A stretch of DNA of 64,000 nucleotides from Photobacterium aquimaris. Lineage in GTDB: Bacteria > Pseudomonadota > Gammaproteobacteria > Enterobacterales > Vibrionaceae. The notes below the pieces were generated by a model. That model did no database searches. It was not told where the DNA came from and saw only the letters and a list, made by a program, of their open reading frames with translations. The DNA lies in NCBI RefSeq assembly GCF_002954455.1, contig NZ_MSCC01000001.1:122951-186950 (forward strand). The letters are read 5' to 3'. Numbering within the stretch: the first letter of the stretch is position 1; the number at the start of each line of letters is the position of its first letter. Of the stretch, positions 19,001 through 27,484 are shown piece after piece. The translations under genes were made by a program, and so were the position numbers.

Positions 19001-19431
19001 GCGTTATAACGTTTAAACATTAACCGATAGCGTTCATGGCCAATATAACCACTGTCAGCTGTTTGATCGCTTTTAGTGGTTAAGGTTAAATTAAAATAAT
19101 TAGCTCGACCTTGTGCATCGAGTTGGGAGTCAATATTGCCCAGTTGGTGGAATGCGCCTACTAAGCCATAAAAACGACCACCACTATTATTGGATAGTTC
19201 TGAGCGGGCAAAACTCTTAACTTCAGACTCTTTGGCGGCAAAGAAGCTTTGAAGTTGCTTTTGTTTATTGTCACGTAATGAAGCAAGATGATTAATGCTT
19301 TGTTCGGCTAAATCTTTAGTGTGTGAATTTAGAAAATAGAGTGCTGACAATATCAATGGGGTGATACTGAGAACTAAAAAAGCCAGCATGAGTGTGTGCT
19401 GAAGACGTTTGAAGCGTTGAGTATTCTGCAT
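16054..19431 (-). CDS. chiS: Chitin sensor hybrid histidine kinase ChiS
   Basis: The 1125-residue membrane protein has an N-terminal TM helix (about 13-34), a long periplasmic Cache-like domain (about 40-345), a second TM (348-369), HAMP (about 370-425), HisKA with His463 in TTSHELRTP, HATPase_c (about 565-675) and a receiver domain with Asp766 in LVLLDIMMP. These two residues sit exactly six positions before His469 and Asp772 of V. cholerae ChiS. The remaining 300 residues contain a coiled coil near 845-865 and the C-terminal region that in V. cholerae binds DNA directly, so ChiS works without a separate response regulator. It is activated by chitooligosaccharide-loaded binding protein. Gene order beside cbp is conserved. 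Confidence 0.95.
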   Translation of the reverse strand: MQNTQRFKRLQHTLMLAFLVLSITPLILSALYFLNSHTKDLAEQSINHLASLRDNKQKQLQSFFAAKESEVKSFARSELSNNSGGRFYGLVGAFHQLGNIDSQLDAQGRANYFNLTLTTKSDQTADSGYIGHERYRLMFKRYNAVYNEYLKRSDFKDIMLVDISGDVVYSVKNHQLFGINLLAKDNANLALQQTFKAIKAKTEQTQHSPEQVPVVFTDFSSNSHNSDTTAWFAAPIIQQGYLHSYVFMELSNKKVTELIQDNTKHIQTLLVGSDHQLRFESNAKLPSQLQSQSIDQALAGQSGIGSFINYDNIPVLGAFSPLNILGNHWALVVELPEKEAFARIFELEKIFVAAMVTAIILVIITSHWLSNSITAPLLRLTWAAEKASGGDLEQKIDGTERQDEIGRLAISFARMQRSIREKIGLIRQQNKELEHNLTIIRQQNNELQTADKMKDEFLATTSHELRTPLHGMVGIAESLLAGANGALHEPQRRQLEMIINSGQRLTTLVDDLLDYHKMRYGDLDINHQAVDMSVAIRLVLELSSHLLGNKPIRIINQIPADLPLVDADEQRLEQVLYNLVGNAIKYTSEGKIILSATVLEHQLRIQVVDTGQGIPSEQLEHIFEPLIQANTGSANYRQGAGLGLSISRQLIELMGGRLYVSSQTMVGTTFSFTLNLANANQIAAMAANPNNNHFKAPLLNAANYDPSDLPENSDGELLLVVDDEPVNLQILTNFLRLAGYRVQTAESGSQALTLIAEQQPDLVLLDIMMPEMSGYEVCSTLRKDYSLLALPIIMLSALGQVQDRLKGFECGANDYLTKPFNKEELIARIRAYLQAGKTEIERQKNHELEQEIHRREQVEMGLIETQSRLLGLLDSTNEAIICVQNEGRIRYANGAAGKLFKRAPELLERYTIDDILVTPLPITATDNHHFNGQLNYYIGDQQQQLMTAVINLPVESGLKQMFVFDSQGPSADHRINLLENAIDVLSEFAFNGDKNNLQQLRELGGEFTRLADKLGDGEHNKTEIIRQLLVDSMKATLLFWEAESHKSKFELAEESGLWRVYLDRSTLQTRTLDKYLQLETLPKTPRWRTVINTIDYVLERCPESNTARQELVMMRDKLHHIISHG

Positions 19432-19464
19432 TCCGGTGCCTGAATAAAAGAGATGTATTTACGG

Positions 19465-19513
19465 TTTTAACGGCAATAAATGCCACGTTAAAATAACCAT
19501 TAAGATTTTAACG
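19465..19513. repeat. Three CGTTAAAA octamers upstream of chiS
   Basis: TTTTAACG (19465-19472), CGTTAAAA (19486-19493) and TTTTAACG (19506-19513) alternate in orientation with 21- and 20-bp start-to-start steps, about two helical turns. They lie 34-82 bp before the chiS ATG. The same octamer is the core of the boxes upstream of cbp, which suggests a shared regulator, possibly ChiS itself acting on its own gene. Confidence 0.45.
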
Positions 19514-19641
19514 ATGGTCCTTTATCGTATTAACTTAATGTGATGGATTACAGCGTTTATACTATATTTTTATTATGAATCAAGTTACTAGAAATAGAAT
19601 CGTGTCAAAAGGCACATAATTAACAAATTTAACGTCATCAA

Positions 19642-19665
19642 AAAGGGCAGTATTGACTGCCCTTT
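19642..19665 (-). terminator. Terminator downstream of rsmC
   Basis: AAAGGGCAG pairs with CTGCCCTTT (9 bp) around a 6-nt loop, followed on the minus strand by more T. It lies about 35 nt after the rsmC stop and separates rsmC from chiS. Confidence 0.85.
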
Positions 19666-19700
19666 ATAAAATTCAAATATTGCTTATAAGTTATTGTTTA

Positions 19701-20720
19701 TTATTTTTTTGCGCTATAAACATTGAATTTGTTAGTGTGAGAACTAATGTCGCACTGGCCAAGACAGGCTTCAATTAAGGGTGGATATTGCAGAAAGCAG
19801 TTAGCTACAATTACTAATTCACCACCCTGATTTAAATAATTAGGCGCTTGATTAATAAACGTTTCAGTCGCGGTATAAAATGTTTTTAGACCAGCATGAA
19901 AAGGTGGGTTACTGATTAAATATTGGTAAGGACCATTAATGTTTTTATAGACGTCAGTAGCGATAAAGTTAGCTTTGAGCTGATTAACTTTAAAGGTTTC
20001 TTTGGCTGATTCAATCGCAAGTGCGCTGATATCACATACATCAAGTTCGATCTGTGGGTATTTGGCTTTCATTACCGCACCAATAACACCGGCACCACAA
20101 CCAAAATCAAGTACGCGACCATTAAGTGGCGGTAAGTTATTTAGCAGTAGTTCTGAGCCTTTATCAAACTCACCATGGCTAAATACGCCGGGCAGTGAAC
20201 GCACCGTAAGATTGACGCCTGCAATACTGATAGGGTAACTACGGAACCATTTATTGATATCAAATGCAGCAGCAGGTGTATCGCAACGTCCCCAGTAAAA
20301 ACTACAACGACGGGCTGAGTCATATTTGGTTAATGGGCCGTATTGAGCAAACATTTTTTCCGCACTGCGAACACCACTGCGGTTTTCACCCACAATACAG
20401 ACTTCGACGCCGGCGGCAAATTTGCTCAGTAGCATCGATAATAAATAGTCTGCTTCTGCTTTTGCTTTAGGCCAAAAAAGCAAAATCATATCAATATCTA
20501 ATTCTGCATTAAGCTCAGCGCCAAAATGACAGTCAATTGCTTGATGGTGTTCAATATCACCGACGTAACCATAATTGGTGGTAAATACTGTTACCGATTG
20601 TGCTATTGGAAGTAATTCTGAGGCAAAAGTATCGTTTAGTTCACCAGCAATAAGGACTTTACGATTTTCAAAAAACGCAGATTGACGAGCAACCACTTGG
20701 CTCGCAGGGGAATAAGACAT
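19701..20720 (-). CDS. rsmC: 16S rRNA m2G1207 methyltransferase RsmC
   Basis: I place the start at ATG 20720 (MSYSPASQVVARQS..., 339 residues), which aligns with the E. coli start and follows GAGG. The protein has a degenerate N-terminal methyltransferase-like domain with VGENRSGVRSAEKM (about residue 110) and a catalytic C-terminal Rossmann domain with the SAM loop VLDFGCGAGVIG and the N2-guanine motif SNPPFHAG. It methylates G1207 of 16S rRNA in the 30S subunit. The reading frame extends 25 codons further upstream without similarity, so that extension is rejected. Confidence 0.95.
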   Translation of the reverse strand: MSYSPASQVVARQSAFFENRKVLIAGELNDTFASELLPIAQSVTVFTTNYGYVGDIEHHQAIDCHFGAELNAELDIDMILLFWPKAKAEADYLLSMLLSKFAAGVEVCIVGENRSGVRSAEKMFAQYGPLTKYDSARRCSFYWGRCDTPAAAFDINKWFRSYPISIAGVNLTVRSLPGVFSHGEFDKGSELLLNNLPPLNGRVLDFGCGAGVIGAVMKAKYPQIELDVCDISALAIESAKETFKVNQLKANFIATDVYKNINGPYQYLISNPPFHAGLKTFYTATETFINQAPNYLNQGGELVIVANCFLQYPPLIEACLGQCDISSHTNKFNVYSAKK

Positions 20721-20825
20721 GTAACTGGCCTCAAAATAGATATCATGGTTCAGGAACGCGGATTGTTCCATAAATAGTGACAGATAGAAAGTCACTGGCT
20801 GTAGAACAGTAATAATCCTTATAGA

Positions 20826-20853
20826 CCGTTATTATTATCGCTAATAATAACGG
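20826..20853. repeat. Perfect AT-rich 28-nt palindrome between the exporter gene and rsmC
   Basis: CCGTTATTATTA and TAATAATAACGG form a perfect 12-bp inverted repeat around TCGC. It sits 25 nt after the stop of the PerM-like gene. No T tract follows on either strand, so a classical terminator is unlikely; an operator or an mRNA-end hairpin is possible. Confidence 0.6.
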
Positions 20854-20878
20854 CATATTAGGCTGCGATTACTGAGGG

Positions 20879-21964
20879 TTAGTTATTATCTTGTTGTTCA
20901 AGGAAGGATTGGAATTCAACCTCATACATTTTAAATAAAACTAAAGTAACCCCAAAAATGATAGGGCCATAGATCATACCAATTAAGCCAAATAGTTGAA
21001 TACCACCGATGATTGAAAAGAAGATCAACAGAGTGTTCATACTTGAACTGCCTTGCATCAGTAATGGGCGGACGATGTTATCGATAGAGCCGACAACAAT
21101 CACCCCCCAACAAGCAAGGAACAGTGCCCATTGCCAATCACCAATTAGCAGTAAATACAGTGAGGCTGGTAGCCAAATTAAGGCGGTACCGACGACAGGA
21201 ATTAATGAGGCAAAAGCCATCATTGAGCCCCAGAATAGACCTGGAAAACCACAGAGCCACATTGCAAATCCGCCAGCAACGCCTTGAGCGACGGCCGTTA
21301 AAAATGAACCAAGGACCGCTGACTTTGCGACTTGTTCTACTTCGTTCATTATTTCATCTTCTTGACTACGTGATAGTGGGATCACATGACGAATGGCCGA
21401 GATCATTTTATCGTTATCACGTAATAAGAAGAATAAGACAAATAGCATCATCATAAAATTAACTAGGATACTGGTTGCATCACCTAATATTTTAGCGCTG
21501 ATATTGAATGCTTGAGAGCCTACTTGTGATGCTGTTGTTGCTATTTTTTGAATAATGACTTGTGGGTCAAAATCATGGAATGGTGAGTACTTATCAATAA
21601 ATGCCAACGCCCTTTGAGCATCTGGATGGGCAAAGAGTGCTTTAGGACCGCCGCTGGTTAACCACTCATAACTTTCTTTAGATACCGTTGTACCTTGATG
21701 TACAATTGATGAAAACACCACTAAAAGAGGAATAACAATAATAACGGTCATAATCAGACATGACAGCATTGCAGCGGTATTTTCACGTGTTGGCATTTTA
21801 GCTAATAGTCGTTTATGCAATGGTGAAAATAACAGCGAAATGATAAATGCTAGTACAATCGGGCCAAGATAAGGTTCGATTAATTTATAACTGGCATAAG
21901 CTGCGACAATGAGTGCTGCAATCAGCATCCAGTGACGTGGTTCTACCTTAAAGGGTTTAGACAC
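20879..21964 (-). CDS. AI-2E/PerM family (UPF0118) inner-membrane transporter
   Basis: The 361-residue protein has about eight hydrophobic segments in the pattern of the AI-2E exporter family: two close N-terminal helices (16-48), one at about 64-86, a long soluble stretch (about 90-150) and a C-terminal bundle with the conserved GLFWGSMMAFASLIPVVGTALIW-like region around residues 230-255. Members export small molecules or move ions; the substrate cannot be read from sequence. The start is GTG at 21964 behind AGGA. The upstream DNA holds a Fur-like box shared with a divergent small gene. Confidence 0.88.
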   Translation of the reverse strand: MSKPFKVEPRHWMLIAALIVAAYASYKLIEPYLGPIVLAFIISLLFSPLHKRLLAKMPTRENTAAMLSCLIMTVIIVIPLLVVFSSIVHQGTTVSKESYEWLTSGGPKALFAHPDAQRALAFIDKYSPFHDFDPQVIIQKIATTASQVGSQAFNISAKILGDATSILVNFMMMLFVLFFLLRDNDKMISAIRHVIPLSRSQEDEIMNEVEQVAKSAVLGSFLTAVAQGVAGGFAMWLCGFPGLFWGSMMAFASLIPVVGTALIWLPASLYLLLIGDWQWALFLACWGVIVVGSIDNIVRPLLMQGSSSMNTLLIFFSIIGGIQLFGLIGMIYGPIIFGVTLVLFKMYEVEFQSFLEQQDNN

Positions 21965-22014
21965 GGTATTTATCCTTTTAAAATCGACCGCTAACAGTCA
22001 CTCTCACTTTGATT

Positions 22015-22033
22015 GATAAAGATTATCATTATA
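22015..22033. promoter_or_regulatory. Fur box overlapping a -10 element
   Basis: GATAAAGATTATCATTATA matches 16 of 19 positions of the E. coli Fur consensus. A perfect -10 TATAAT (22030-22035) overlaps its right end on the plus strand, so bound Fur would block transcription of the small gene at 22083 and perhaps also the divergent exporter gene, whose GTG lies 51 bp to the left. Confidence 0.65.
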
Positions 22034-22082
22034 ATCACCATAGTTGGTTTGATGATTATAGCCCTTATCGAGGAGATAACTT

Positions 22083-22190
22083 ATGGGATGTTGTAATTGT
22101 GGTTGTGATGACAAAAAAAAACCTAAGCTGTCGTTAGTGCTAATTGTATTAGTACTGGTTGCTGGACTTGCGGTCTATTTTTGGCAGTAA
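22083..22190 (+). CDS. 35-residue Cys-rich single-span membrane peptide, Fur-controlled
   Basis: The ORF begins with ATG 22083 eight nt after a strong GAGGAG and ends at TAA 22188-22190. The peptide starts MGCCNCGCDDKKK, with four Cys within residues 3-8 and an acidic-then-basic patch, followed by one hydrophobic helix (about 16-34) ending in VYFWQ. The topology suggests a membrane-anchored peptide with a short cytoplasmic metal-binding or thiol head. A Fur box with overlapping TATAAT lies upstream and a terminator downstream, making a complete single-gene unit. I know no characterised homologue; a role in iron homeostasis is inference from the box and the Cys cluster. Confidence 0.75.
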   Translation: MGCCNCGCDDKKKPKLSLVLIVLVLVAGLAVYFWQ

Positions 22191-22256
22191 ACTTTCTCGA
22201 TATAGAGTGCATTATTTATTGGTTCTATGATTAACCTAATAATAAATAGCTATCAT

Positions 22257-22284
22257 AAAAAAGGCCACAATCAGTGACCTTTTT
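22257..22284. terminator. Bidirectional terminator between the small peptide gene and hemL
   Basis: AAAAAGG-C-CAC and GTG-A-CCTTTTT pair around AATCA with A and T tracts on either side. It serves the 35-residue peptide gene on the plus strand and hemL on the minus strand. Confidence 0.8.
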
Positions 22285-22345
22285 GCATCATAGCATTAAT
22301 AAAATAATGTTTTTAACTACATTGTATTATTTATTCTAAATGGTG

Positions 22346-23650
22346 CTATTTCGCTTCAGCAGCAAGGGTTGCAAAGGCAAAATCAGCGGCTTCTAGAGTA
22401 GCGTTAATTTCTTTATCGTTATGTGCAAGTGAGGTAAAGCAAGCCTCATAAGCCGAAGGTGCAAGATAAACACCGTTATCTAACATTAAATTAAAGAAAC
22501 GCTTGAAGCGCTCAACGTCACACTTGGTCACATCTTCATAGCAAGTCACACTATCTTGATCAATAAAGAAGAAGCCAAACATTGCGCCAACTTGGTTGAC
22601 TGCTAATGGAATACCATGTTTTTCAGCTAATGCTTTAAAGCCATCAGCTAAACGCTTAGTGGTATTTGCGAGGCGTTTTTCATTACCGTCTTCAGTTAAT
22701 ACAGTTAAACAAGCATGTCCAGCTGCCATAGCGACAGGGTTACCTGATAGTGTACCTGCTTGATAAACCGGGCCTGTAGGCGCAACAAATTCCATTACAT
22801 CACGACGACCACCAAAGGCACCAACAGGCATGCCACCACCAATAATTTTACCTAAGGTTGTGATGTCAGGTTTGATATTGTAATAACCTTGAGCGCCGCC
22901 TTGTGAAACACGGAAGCCTGTCATTACTTCATCTAGAATTAATAACGCACCAAATTCATCACAAATGTCACGTAAGCCTTCAAGGAAGCCCGGTACTGGT
23001 GGAATACAGTTCATGTTACCCGCAACTGGTTCAACGATAATACATGCGATTTGATCCGGTTGAGCCATGAATGCTTCGCGAACAGAATTCAAATCATTGT
23101 AGGTCGCAGTCAAAGTATGCTTGGCAAAATCAGCGGGAACACCTGGAGAGCTTGGCTGACCTAGTGTTAATGCACCAGAGCCCGCTTTTACTAATAGGCA
23201 ATCAGCGTGGCCATGGTAACAACCTTCAAATTTAAGAATTTTGTCACGCCCAGTGAAACCACGTGCAAGACGAATAGCACTCATGGTTGCTTCAGTACCT
23301 GAGCTTACCATGCGTACCATTTCCATTGATGGTACTAGTGTTGATACTAATTCAGCCATGGTAATTTCCATCGCTGTTGGCGCACCAAAACTTAAACCTT
23401 GCTGGGCTGCGTCAATAACAGCATCACGAATAGCGGCATGATTATGTCCCAAAATCATTGGGCCCCATGAGCCGACGTAATCGATATAGGCATTGCCATC
23501 AGCATCAAAGATATAGGCACCATCGGCACGTTCAATAAATAATGGTGTATCACCAACGCCGGCAAAGGCACGAACGGGTGAATTGACACCACCTGGAATT
23601 TTTTGTTGTGCTTTAGCAAATAAATCAGCTGACTTGCTCGTTTTGCTCAT
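22346..23650 (-). CDS. hemL: Glutamate-1-semialdehyde 2,1-aminomutase
   Basis: The 434-residue PLP enzyme converts glutamate-1-semialdehyde to 5-aminolevulinate, the second step of the C5 haem pathway. The PLP lysine is Lys268 in [12 protein letters not shown]; the family signatures [25 protein letters not shown] and [11 protein letters not shown] are all present. The length is normal for gammaproteobacteria. It is transcribed alone, divergent from clcA. Confidence 0.97.
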   Translation of the reverse strand: MSKTSKSADLFAKAQQKIPGGVNSPVRAFAGVGDTPLFIERADGAYIFDADGNAYIDYVGSWGPMILGHNHAAIRDAVIDAAQQGLSFGAPTAMEITMAELVSTLVPSMEMVRMVSSGTEATMSAIRLARGFTGRDKILKFEGCYHGHADCLLVKAGSGALTLGQPSSPGVPADFAKHTLTATYNDLNSVREAFMAQPDQIACIIVEPVAGNMNCIPPVPGFLEGLRDICDEFGALLILDEVMTGFRVSQGGAQGYYNIKPDITTLGKIIGGGMPVGAFGGRRDVMEFVAPTGPVYQAGTLSGNPVAMAAGHACLTVLTEDGNEKRLANTTKRLADGFKALAEKHGIPLAVNQVGAMFGFFFIDQDSVTCYEDVTKCDVERFKRFFNLMLDNGVYLAPSAYEACFTSLAHNDKEINATLEAADFAFATLAAEAK

Positions 23651-23969
23651 ATGACATCCTATAAAAAAGTAAGGCGTTGATCCAATCCACAGAATTCTCT
23701 GTCCTAATCAAGCATAGGCGAGAGAAGTGTGGGGAGTGAAATTGTCTTATTGTACCTAAAGTGACGCTGAAGAGAGAGTCATTTTACGGTTTAAAATGAA
23801 GCCGAATCTAAAGTGATATGATTACAATTTGCGGAACAAGTCACAGTTGCAAAGCTATTTTTCAACATTAGCAGTGTAAATCATAACCACATTGGATTAG
23901 GCTATAATACTCATCCATCCTTATCTTCTGCGCTGTAATGGCGTTATCTTTATATAATACGGCTCTCTA
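23651..23969. other. Divergent promoter region hemL/clcA
   Basis: This 319-bp stretch has no ORF of note. A -10-like TATAAT is at 23903-23908 on the plus strand for clcA, but I find no convincing -35 before it. No clear operator was recognised. Confidence 0.4.
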
Positions 23970-25385
23970 ATGACTGAAAAATCGCGCGGTCTTCATATGC
24001 CTTTCCACCTTCAACCCAGTGGGTTAGTGAGGCGTTTTTTGACCCAAGATAAAACACCTGTTTCTGTTCTGTTTCTTTCTGCTCTCGTCGGTACTCTTGC
24101 CGGTTTGGTCGGTACGCTATTTGAAATTGGTGTGCGATGGGTTAGTGAGCAACGTACTGTTTGGCTACGAGATGAAATCACTAGCGTGCTGCCATTATGG
24201 TTAGCCGCCTTTCTTGTTAGTGGTATTTTAGCGTTTATTGGTTATTTTTTAGTGTGTCGCTTTGCCCCTGAGGCGGGGGGGTCTGGTATTCCTGAGATTG
24301 AAGGTGCGATGGATGAAATGCGCCCTGTTCGCTGGTGGCGGGTTATTCCGGTGAAATTCTTTGGTGGTTTAGGCGCGTTGGGCTCAGGCATGGTTTTAGG
24401 CCGTGAAGGTCCGACAGTACAGATGGGCGGTAATATTGGACGTATGATTTCCGATATTTTCCGTTTAAAAGATAAAGAAGGTCGCCATTCATTACTTGCG
24501 GCGGGTGCTGCTGGTGGTTTAGCTGCTGCATTTAATGCCCCTATGGCGGGTATTATGTTTGTTATCGAAGAGATGCGGCCGCAATTTCGTTACAGTTTAA
24601 TTTCGGTTAAATGCGTCATGATTTCAGCAATGATGTCGACGATCGTATTTCGATTTATCTCGGGTCAAAGCGCGGTTATTACCATGCCGCAATATGATGC
24701 TCCGGCACTAACGTCGTTGTGGTTATTCTTGGTATTGGGATTACTATTTGGTGGTTTTGGGGTTGTTTTTAACCGTTTAATTATTTTCACCTTAGATTGG
24801 TTTGTTAACATTCACCATAATAATCGCACCCGTTATTTAATTACTGGTGGATTGTTGGGTGGCTGTTTTGGTCTATTATTACTTTATTTTCCAGAGCTGA
24901 CTGGCGGTGGTGTATTTCTTATTCCACCTGCGACCAACGGTGATTACAGCTTAAATATGCTGTTGCTGTTGTTTTTTGCGCGGATTGTGACAACATTATT
25001 ATGTTTTGGCTCGGGTGCTCCTGGTGGTATTTTTGCGCCAATGTTGGCATTAGGTACGCTATTTGGTACGTTTTTTGGCACCGTAGCACTTGAAATGTAT
25101 CCTCATTTAGGGATTGCACCGGGCTTATTTGCTATTGCTGGTATGGGAGCATTATTTGCAGCTACCGTGCGTGCTCCTATTACTGGTATTTTATTAGTTA
25201 TCGAGATGACCAATAACTACCACCTTATTTTGCCATTAGTAGTAACAACATTGGGTGCAACCATGATGGCTCAAATGCTTGGTGGTCAACCGATTTACTC
25301 GCAATTGCTTCACCGTACCATTAAAAAAGAAAAATTAGGCCACGATTCACCACATGATACGCCAGTTGAGACGGCTAATACTTGA
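23970..25385 (+). CDS. clcA: H+/Cl- exchange transporter ClcA
   Basis: The 471-residue CLC antiporter has the three selectivity loops GSGIPE, GREGP (with the gating Glu) and GAPGGIFAP, plus the proton-path Glu in [12 protein letters not shown], and matches E. coli ClcA along its length. It exchanges two chloride for one proton and supports extreme acid resistance; in vibrios it has been linked to survival during gastric passage. Start at ATG 23970 is uncertain because no strong ribosome-binding site precedes it; an internal ATG ten codons on is an alternative. Confidence 0.95.
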   Translation: MTEKSRGLHMPFHLQPSGLVRRFLTQDKTPVSVLFLSALVGTLAGLVGTLFEIGVRWVSEQRTVWLRDEITSVLPLWLAAFLVSGILAFIGYFLVCRFAPEAGGSGIPEIEGAMDEMRPVRWWRVIPVKFFGGLGALGSGMVLGREGPTVQMGGNIGRMISDIFRLKDKEGRHSLLAAGAAGGLAAAFNAPMAGIMFVIEEMRPQFRYSLISVKCVMISAMMSTIVFRFISGQSAVITMPQYDAPALTSLWLFLVLGLLFGGFGVVFNRLIIFTLDWFVNIHHNNRTRYLITGGLLGGCFGLLLLYFPELTGGGVFLIPPATNGDYSLNMLLLLFFARIVTTLLCFGSGAPGGIFAPMLALGTLFGTFFGTVALEMYPHLGIAPGLFAIAGMGALFAATVRAPITGILLVIEMTNNYHLILPLVVTTLGATMMAQMLGGQPIYSQLLHRTIKKEKLGHDSPHDTPVETANT

Positions 25386-25448
25386 ACACAATAGTCAGGT
25401 ATTAGATAATCAGCTTTAATTAATGGAAGTGTTTGAGAGGTTTTGTAA

Positions 25449-25790
25449 ATGAGCGATGTTAATTTGCCGCTGACTTTTTCTGATGTGGCTGCGAATAAAG
25501 TAAAAACGCTTATCGCTGAAGAAGAGAACCCAGAATTAAAACTACGAGTATATATTACTGGTGGTGGTTGTAGTGGGTTTCAATATGGCTTTACCTTTGA
25601 CGAGAAAGTCAATGACGGTGATATGACCATTGAAAATAGTGGTGTAACGTTAGTGGTTGATCCCATGAGTTTGCAGTATTTAATCGGCGGTGTTGTTGAT
25701 TATACTGAAGGCTTAGAAGGCTCACGCTTCTTTGTTAATAACCCAAATGCAACAACAACTTGTGGTTGTGGAGCATCATTTAGCGTTTAA
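25449..25790 (+). CDS. erpA: Iron-sulfur cluster insertion protein ErpA
   Basis: The 113-residue A-type carrier has the three cluster-binding cysteines: one in [11 protein letters not shown] and two in the C-terminal CGCGASF. ErpA delivers [4Fe-4S] clusters to apo-targets such as IspG/IspH. AGAGG precedes the ATG. It follows clcA by 63 bp and is closed by a strong terminator; adjacency to hemL and clcA is conserved also in E. coli. Confidence 0.97.
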   Translation: MSDVNLPLTFSDVAANKVKTLIAEEENPELKLRVYITGGGCSGFQYGFTFDEKVNDGDMTIENSGVTLVVDPMSLQYLIGGVVDYTEGLEGSRFFVNNPNATTTCGCGASFSV

Positions 25791-25813
25791 CGCGATGATT
25801 TATCACTGCCATT

Positions 25814-25843
25814 AAAAAAGCCGTCAAATTGACGGCTTTTTTT
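25814..25843. terminator. Bidirectional terminator after erpA
   Basis: AAAAAAGCCGTC and GACGGCTTTTTTT pair around AAATT. Symmetric A/T tracts serve erpA (plus) and the M23 peptidase gene (minus). Confidence 0.9.
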
Positions 25844-25863
25844 GGTTGTCACATCAGGAAAAA

Positions 25864-27183
25864 TTAGTGCTGAGGTAATAAAATCGCATTTTGAGCAAGC
25901 AAGGTACTGTAACTTGCTACTTGTCCAAGTTGTTGTTGCGCTTGGCGTTTAAATACTGTTTGCGCTGATCCTGATAACGAATGAGCTTGGGGTAAATTGA
26001 CCGTGCGTGGGTTTTGATGTTTGCCATTAACTAAGAACTCATAATGTAAATGCGGACCCGTTACGCGGCCTGTACCACCGAGAGTACCGATGGTTTGTCC
26101 TTGCTTTACTCGTTGACCGTTTTTTACCATGCGTTTGGCCATATGAAGATATTTAGTTACATAGTTACTATTATGACGAATGAATACGTAGTTACCGTTA
26201 AATTTGTTATAACCCGACTGCATCACCACTCCATCACCTGCCGCCCAAATTGGGGTACCAACAGGAGCAACATAATCAGTACCACGGTGAGCTTTGACTT
26301 GTCTAGTCACTGGGTGCAGACGGCGCGGGTTAAAATTTGAACTCACATAGCGAAAGTTAATTGGTGATCGTAAAAATGCTTTACGCATCGCTTGGCCATC
26401 TTTGTCGTAATATTTGCCGTCTTGATGACGTATAGCTGTAAATGTTTGCCCCATATTAGTGAATGTCGCAGCCAGTATATGACCATGATCAATCGCTGCA
26501 CCGTTGAGGTAATGTTGCTCAAACAGCACTTCAAATTTATCGCCAGCTCTAATATCAAGCGCAAAATCAATATCCCAGCCAAACAGTGCTGCTATTTCCA
26601 TGATTTGATTAGCGGTTAAGCCTGCTTTATCGGCGGCATTCCAAAAACTAGAATCAATTGTTGCTTGAGCATAGTTGGTTTGGGTTTCGATCTGTTGCTT
26701 ATCAATTGAGGCCGTAAAATCATTACCATCAGACGTGCGTTTTACCACTAAGGTTTCAATGTTGTTTAATGGTTGGTGTAATTCAATAAGCTTACCAGCA
26801 TCATCAAAACCAAAATTGAGATTATCCCCTGGGCGTAACGAGGCTAGCTTTTTAGTATTATCACAGGTTGCAACAACTTGATGTAATAACACACTGTCTA
26901 AGCCGACATTATCAAATGCGACGGCTAAGCTTTCACCATTTTTGATAGTGTGAGTTTTCCATGCTAATGCTGAATAGGGTGCTGGCTTTGTTGCTACTGC
27001 TGCTATGGATGTTGAGGGTAAAACCAACGGATAATGTTGGCCTAATTGATATGTAGGCTCGATTGTTGTCGGTGGCTCTGCATAAATATCAGGTGCCATA
27101 ATTAAGGCAATAATCGCACTAGCGATTACTCCGATCAGTGCTTTATTTATTCTTGGCATACGGGGTAAGGAGCTTCCATTCAT
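25864..27183 (-). CDS. M23 family murein D,D-endopeptidase (ShyC/MepM-like)
   Basis: The 439-residue protein has an N-terminal membrane anchor or signal (about 13-33), a LysM/OapA-like domain beginning at HTIKNGESLAVAF (about 77-122) and a C-terminal LytM zinc peptidase with RISSNF-like YVSSNFNPRRLHP, the metal ligands in HRGTDY and HLHYEF and the conserved GDGVV. It should cut peptidoglycan cross-links for cell elongation. The length equals E. coli MepM; by gene position it corresponds to what I remember as V. cholerae ShyC (VC0630). The start is uncertain: ATG 27183 lacks a good ribosome-binding site, and Met9 is an alternative. Confidence 0.9.
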   Translation of the reverse strand: MNGSSLPRMPRINKALIGVIASAIIALIMAPDIYAEPPTTIEPTYQLGQHYPLVLPSTSIAAVATKPAPYSALAWKTHTIKNGESLAVAFDNVGLDSVLLHQVVATCDNTKKLASLRPGDNLNFGFDDAGKLIELHQPLNNIETLVVKRTSDGNDFTASIDKQQIETQTNYAQATIDSSFWNAADKAGLTANQIMEIAALFGWDIDFALDIRAGDKFEVLFEQHYLNGAAIDHGHILAATFTNMGQTFTAIRHQDGKYYDKDGQAMRKAFLRSPINFRYVSSNFNPRRLHPVTRQVKAHRGTDYVAPVGTPIWAAGDGVVMQSGYNKFNGNYVFIRHNSNYVTKYLHMAKRMVKNGQRVKQGQTIGTLGGTGRVTGPHLHYEFLVNGKHQNPRTVNLPQAHSLSGSAQTVFKRQAQQQLGQVASYSTLLAQNAILLPQH

Positions 27184-27484
27184 AACAGTATTAAAAAAAA
27201 ATAAATAATATTAAGTGTAACGGGTTTTAATATAAGCGGCTATTGAAGCCCAAAGATTCAAGATTGTTTTTTATAAATTTGTCGAAGCAAGCAAAAAAGC
27301 CATTTTTACAACAGAACTTATGTAATGTTATCGTCTTAAAATCACAATTCTTATCTACTGAGAGCCAGCTTTTTTTAATAAGTTCATTTTGGTAAGCTTA
27401 ATTTTTATCTTTGATCGTTAGGGTCTCTGCTAAATTCAGTCTATCATCACAAATTAATGTTCATTTTTCTGACATAGACTGGCC
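27184..27484. other. Divergent region between the endopeptidase and DedA genes
   Basis: About 300 AT-rich bases with poly-A/T stretches and no ORF. I recognise no operator or convincing promoter pair. Confidence 0.4.

Noticed and set aside
19473..19490. Sigma-54-like TGGC...TTGC upstream of chiS
   Set aside because: GG and GC are 8 bp apart where the -24/-12 elements need 10, and it overlaps the CGTTAAAA repeats.
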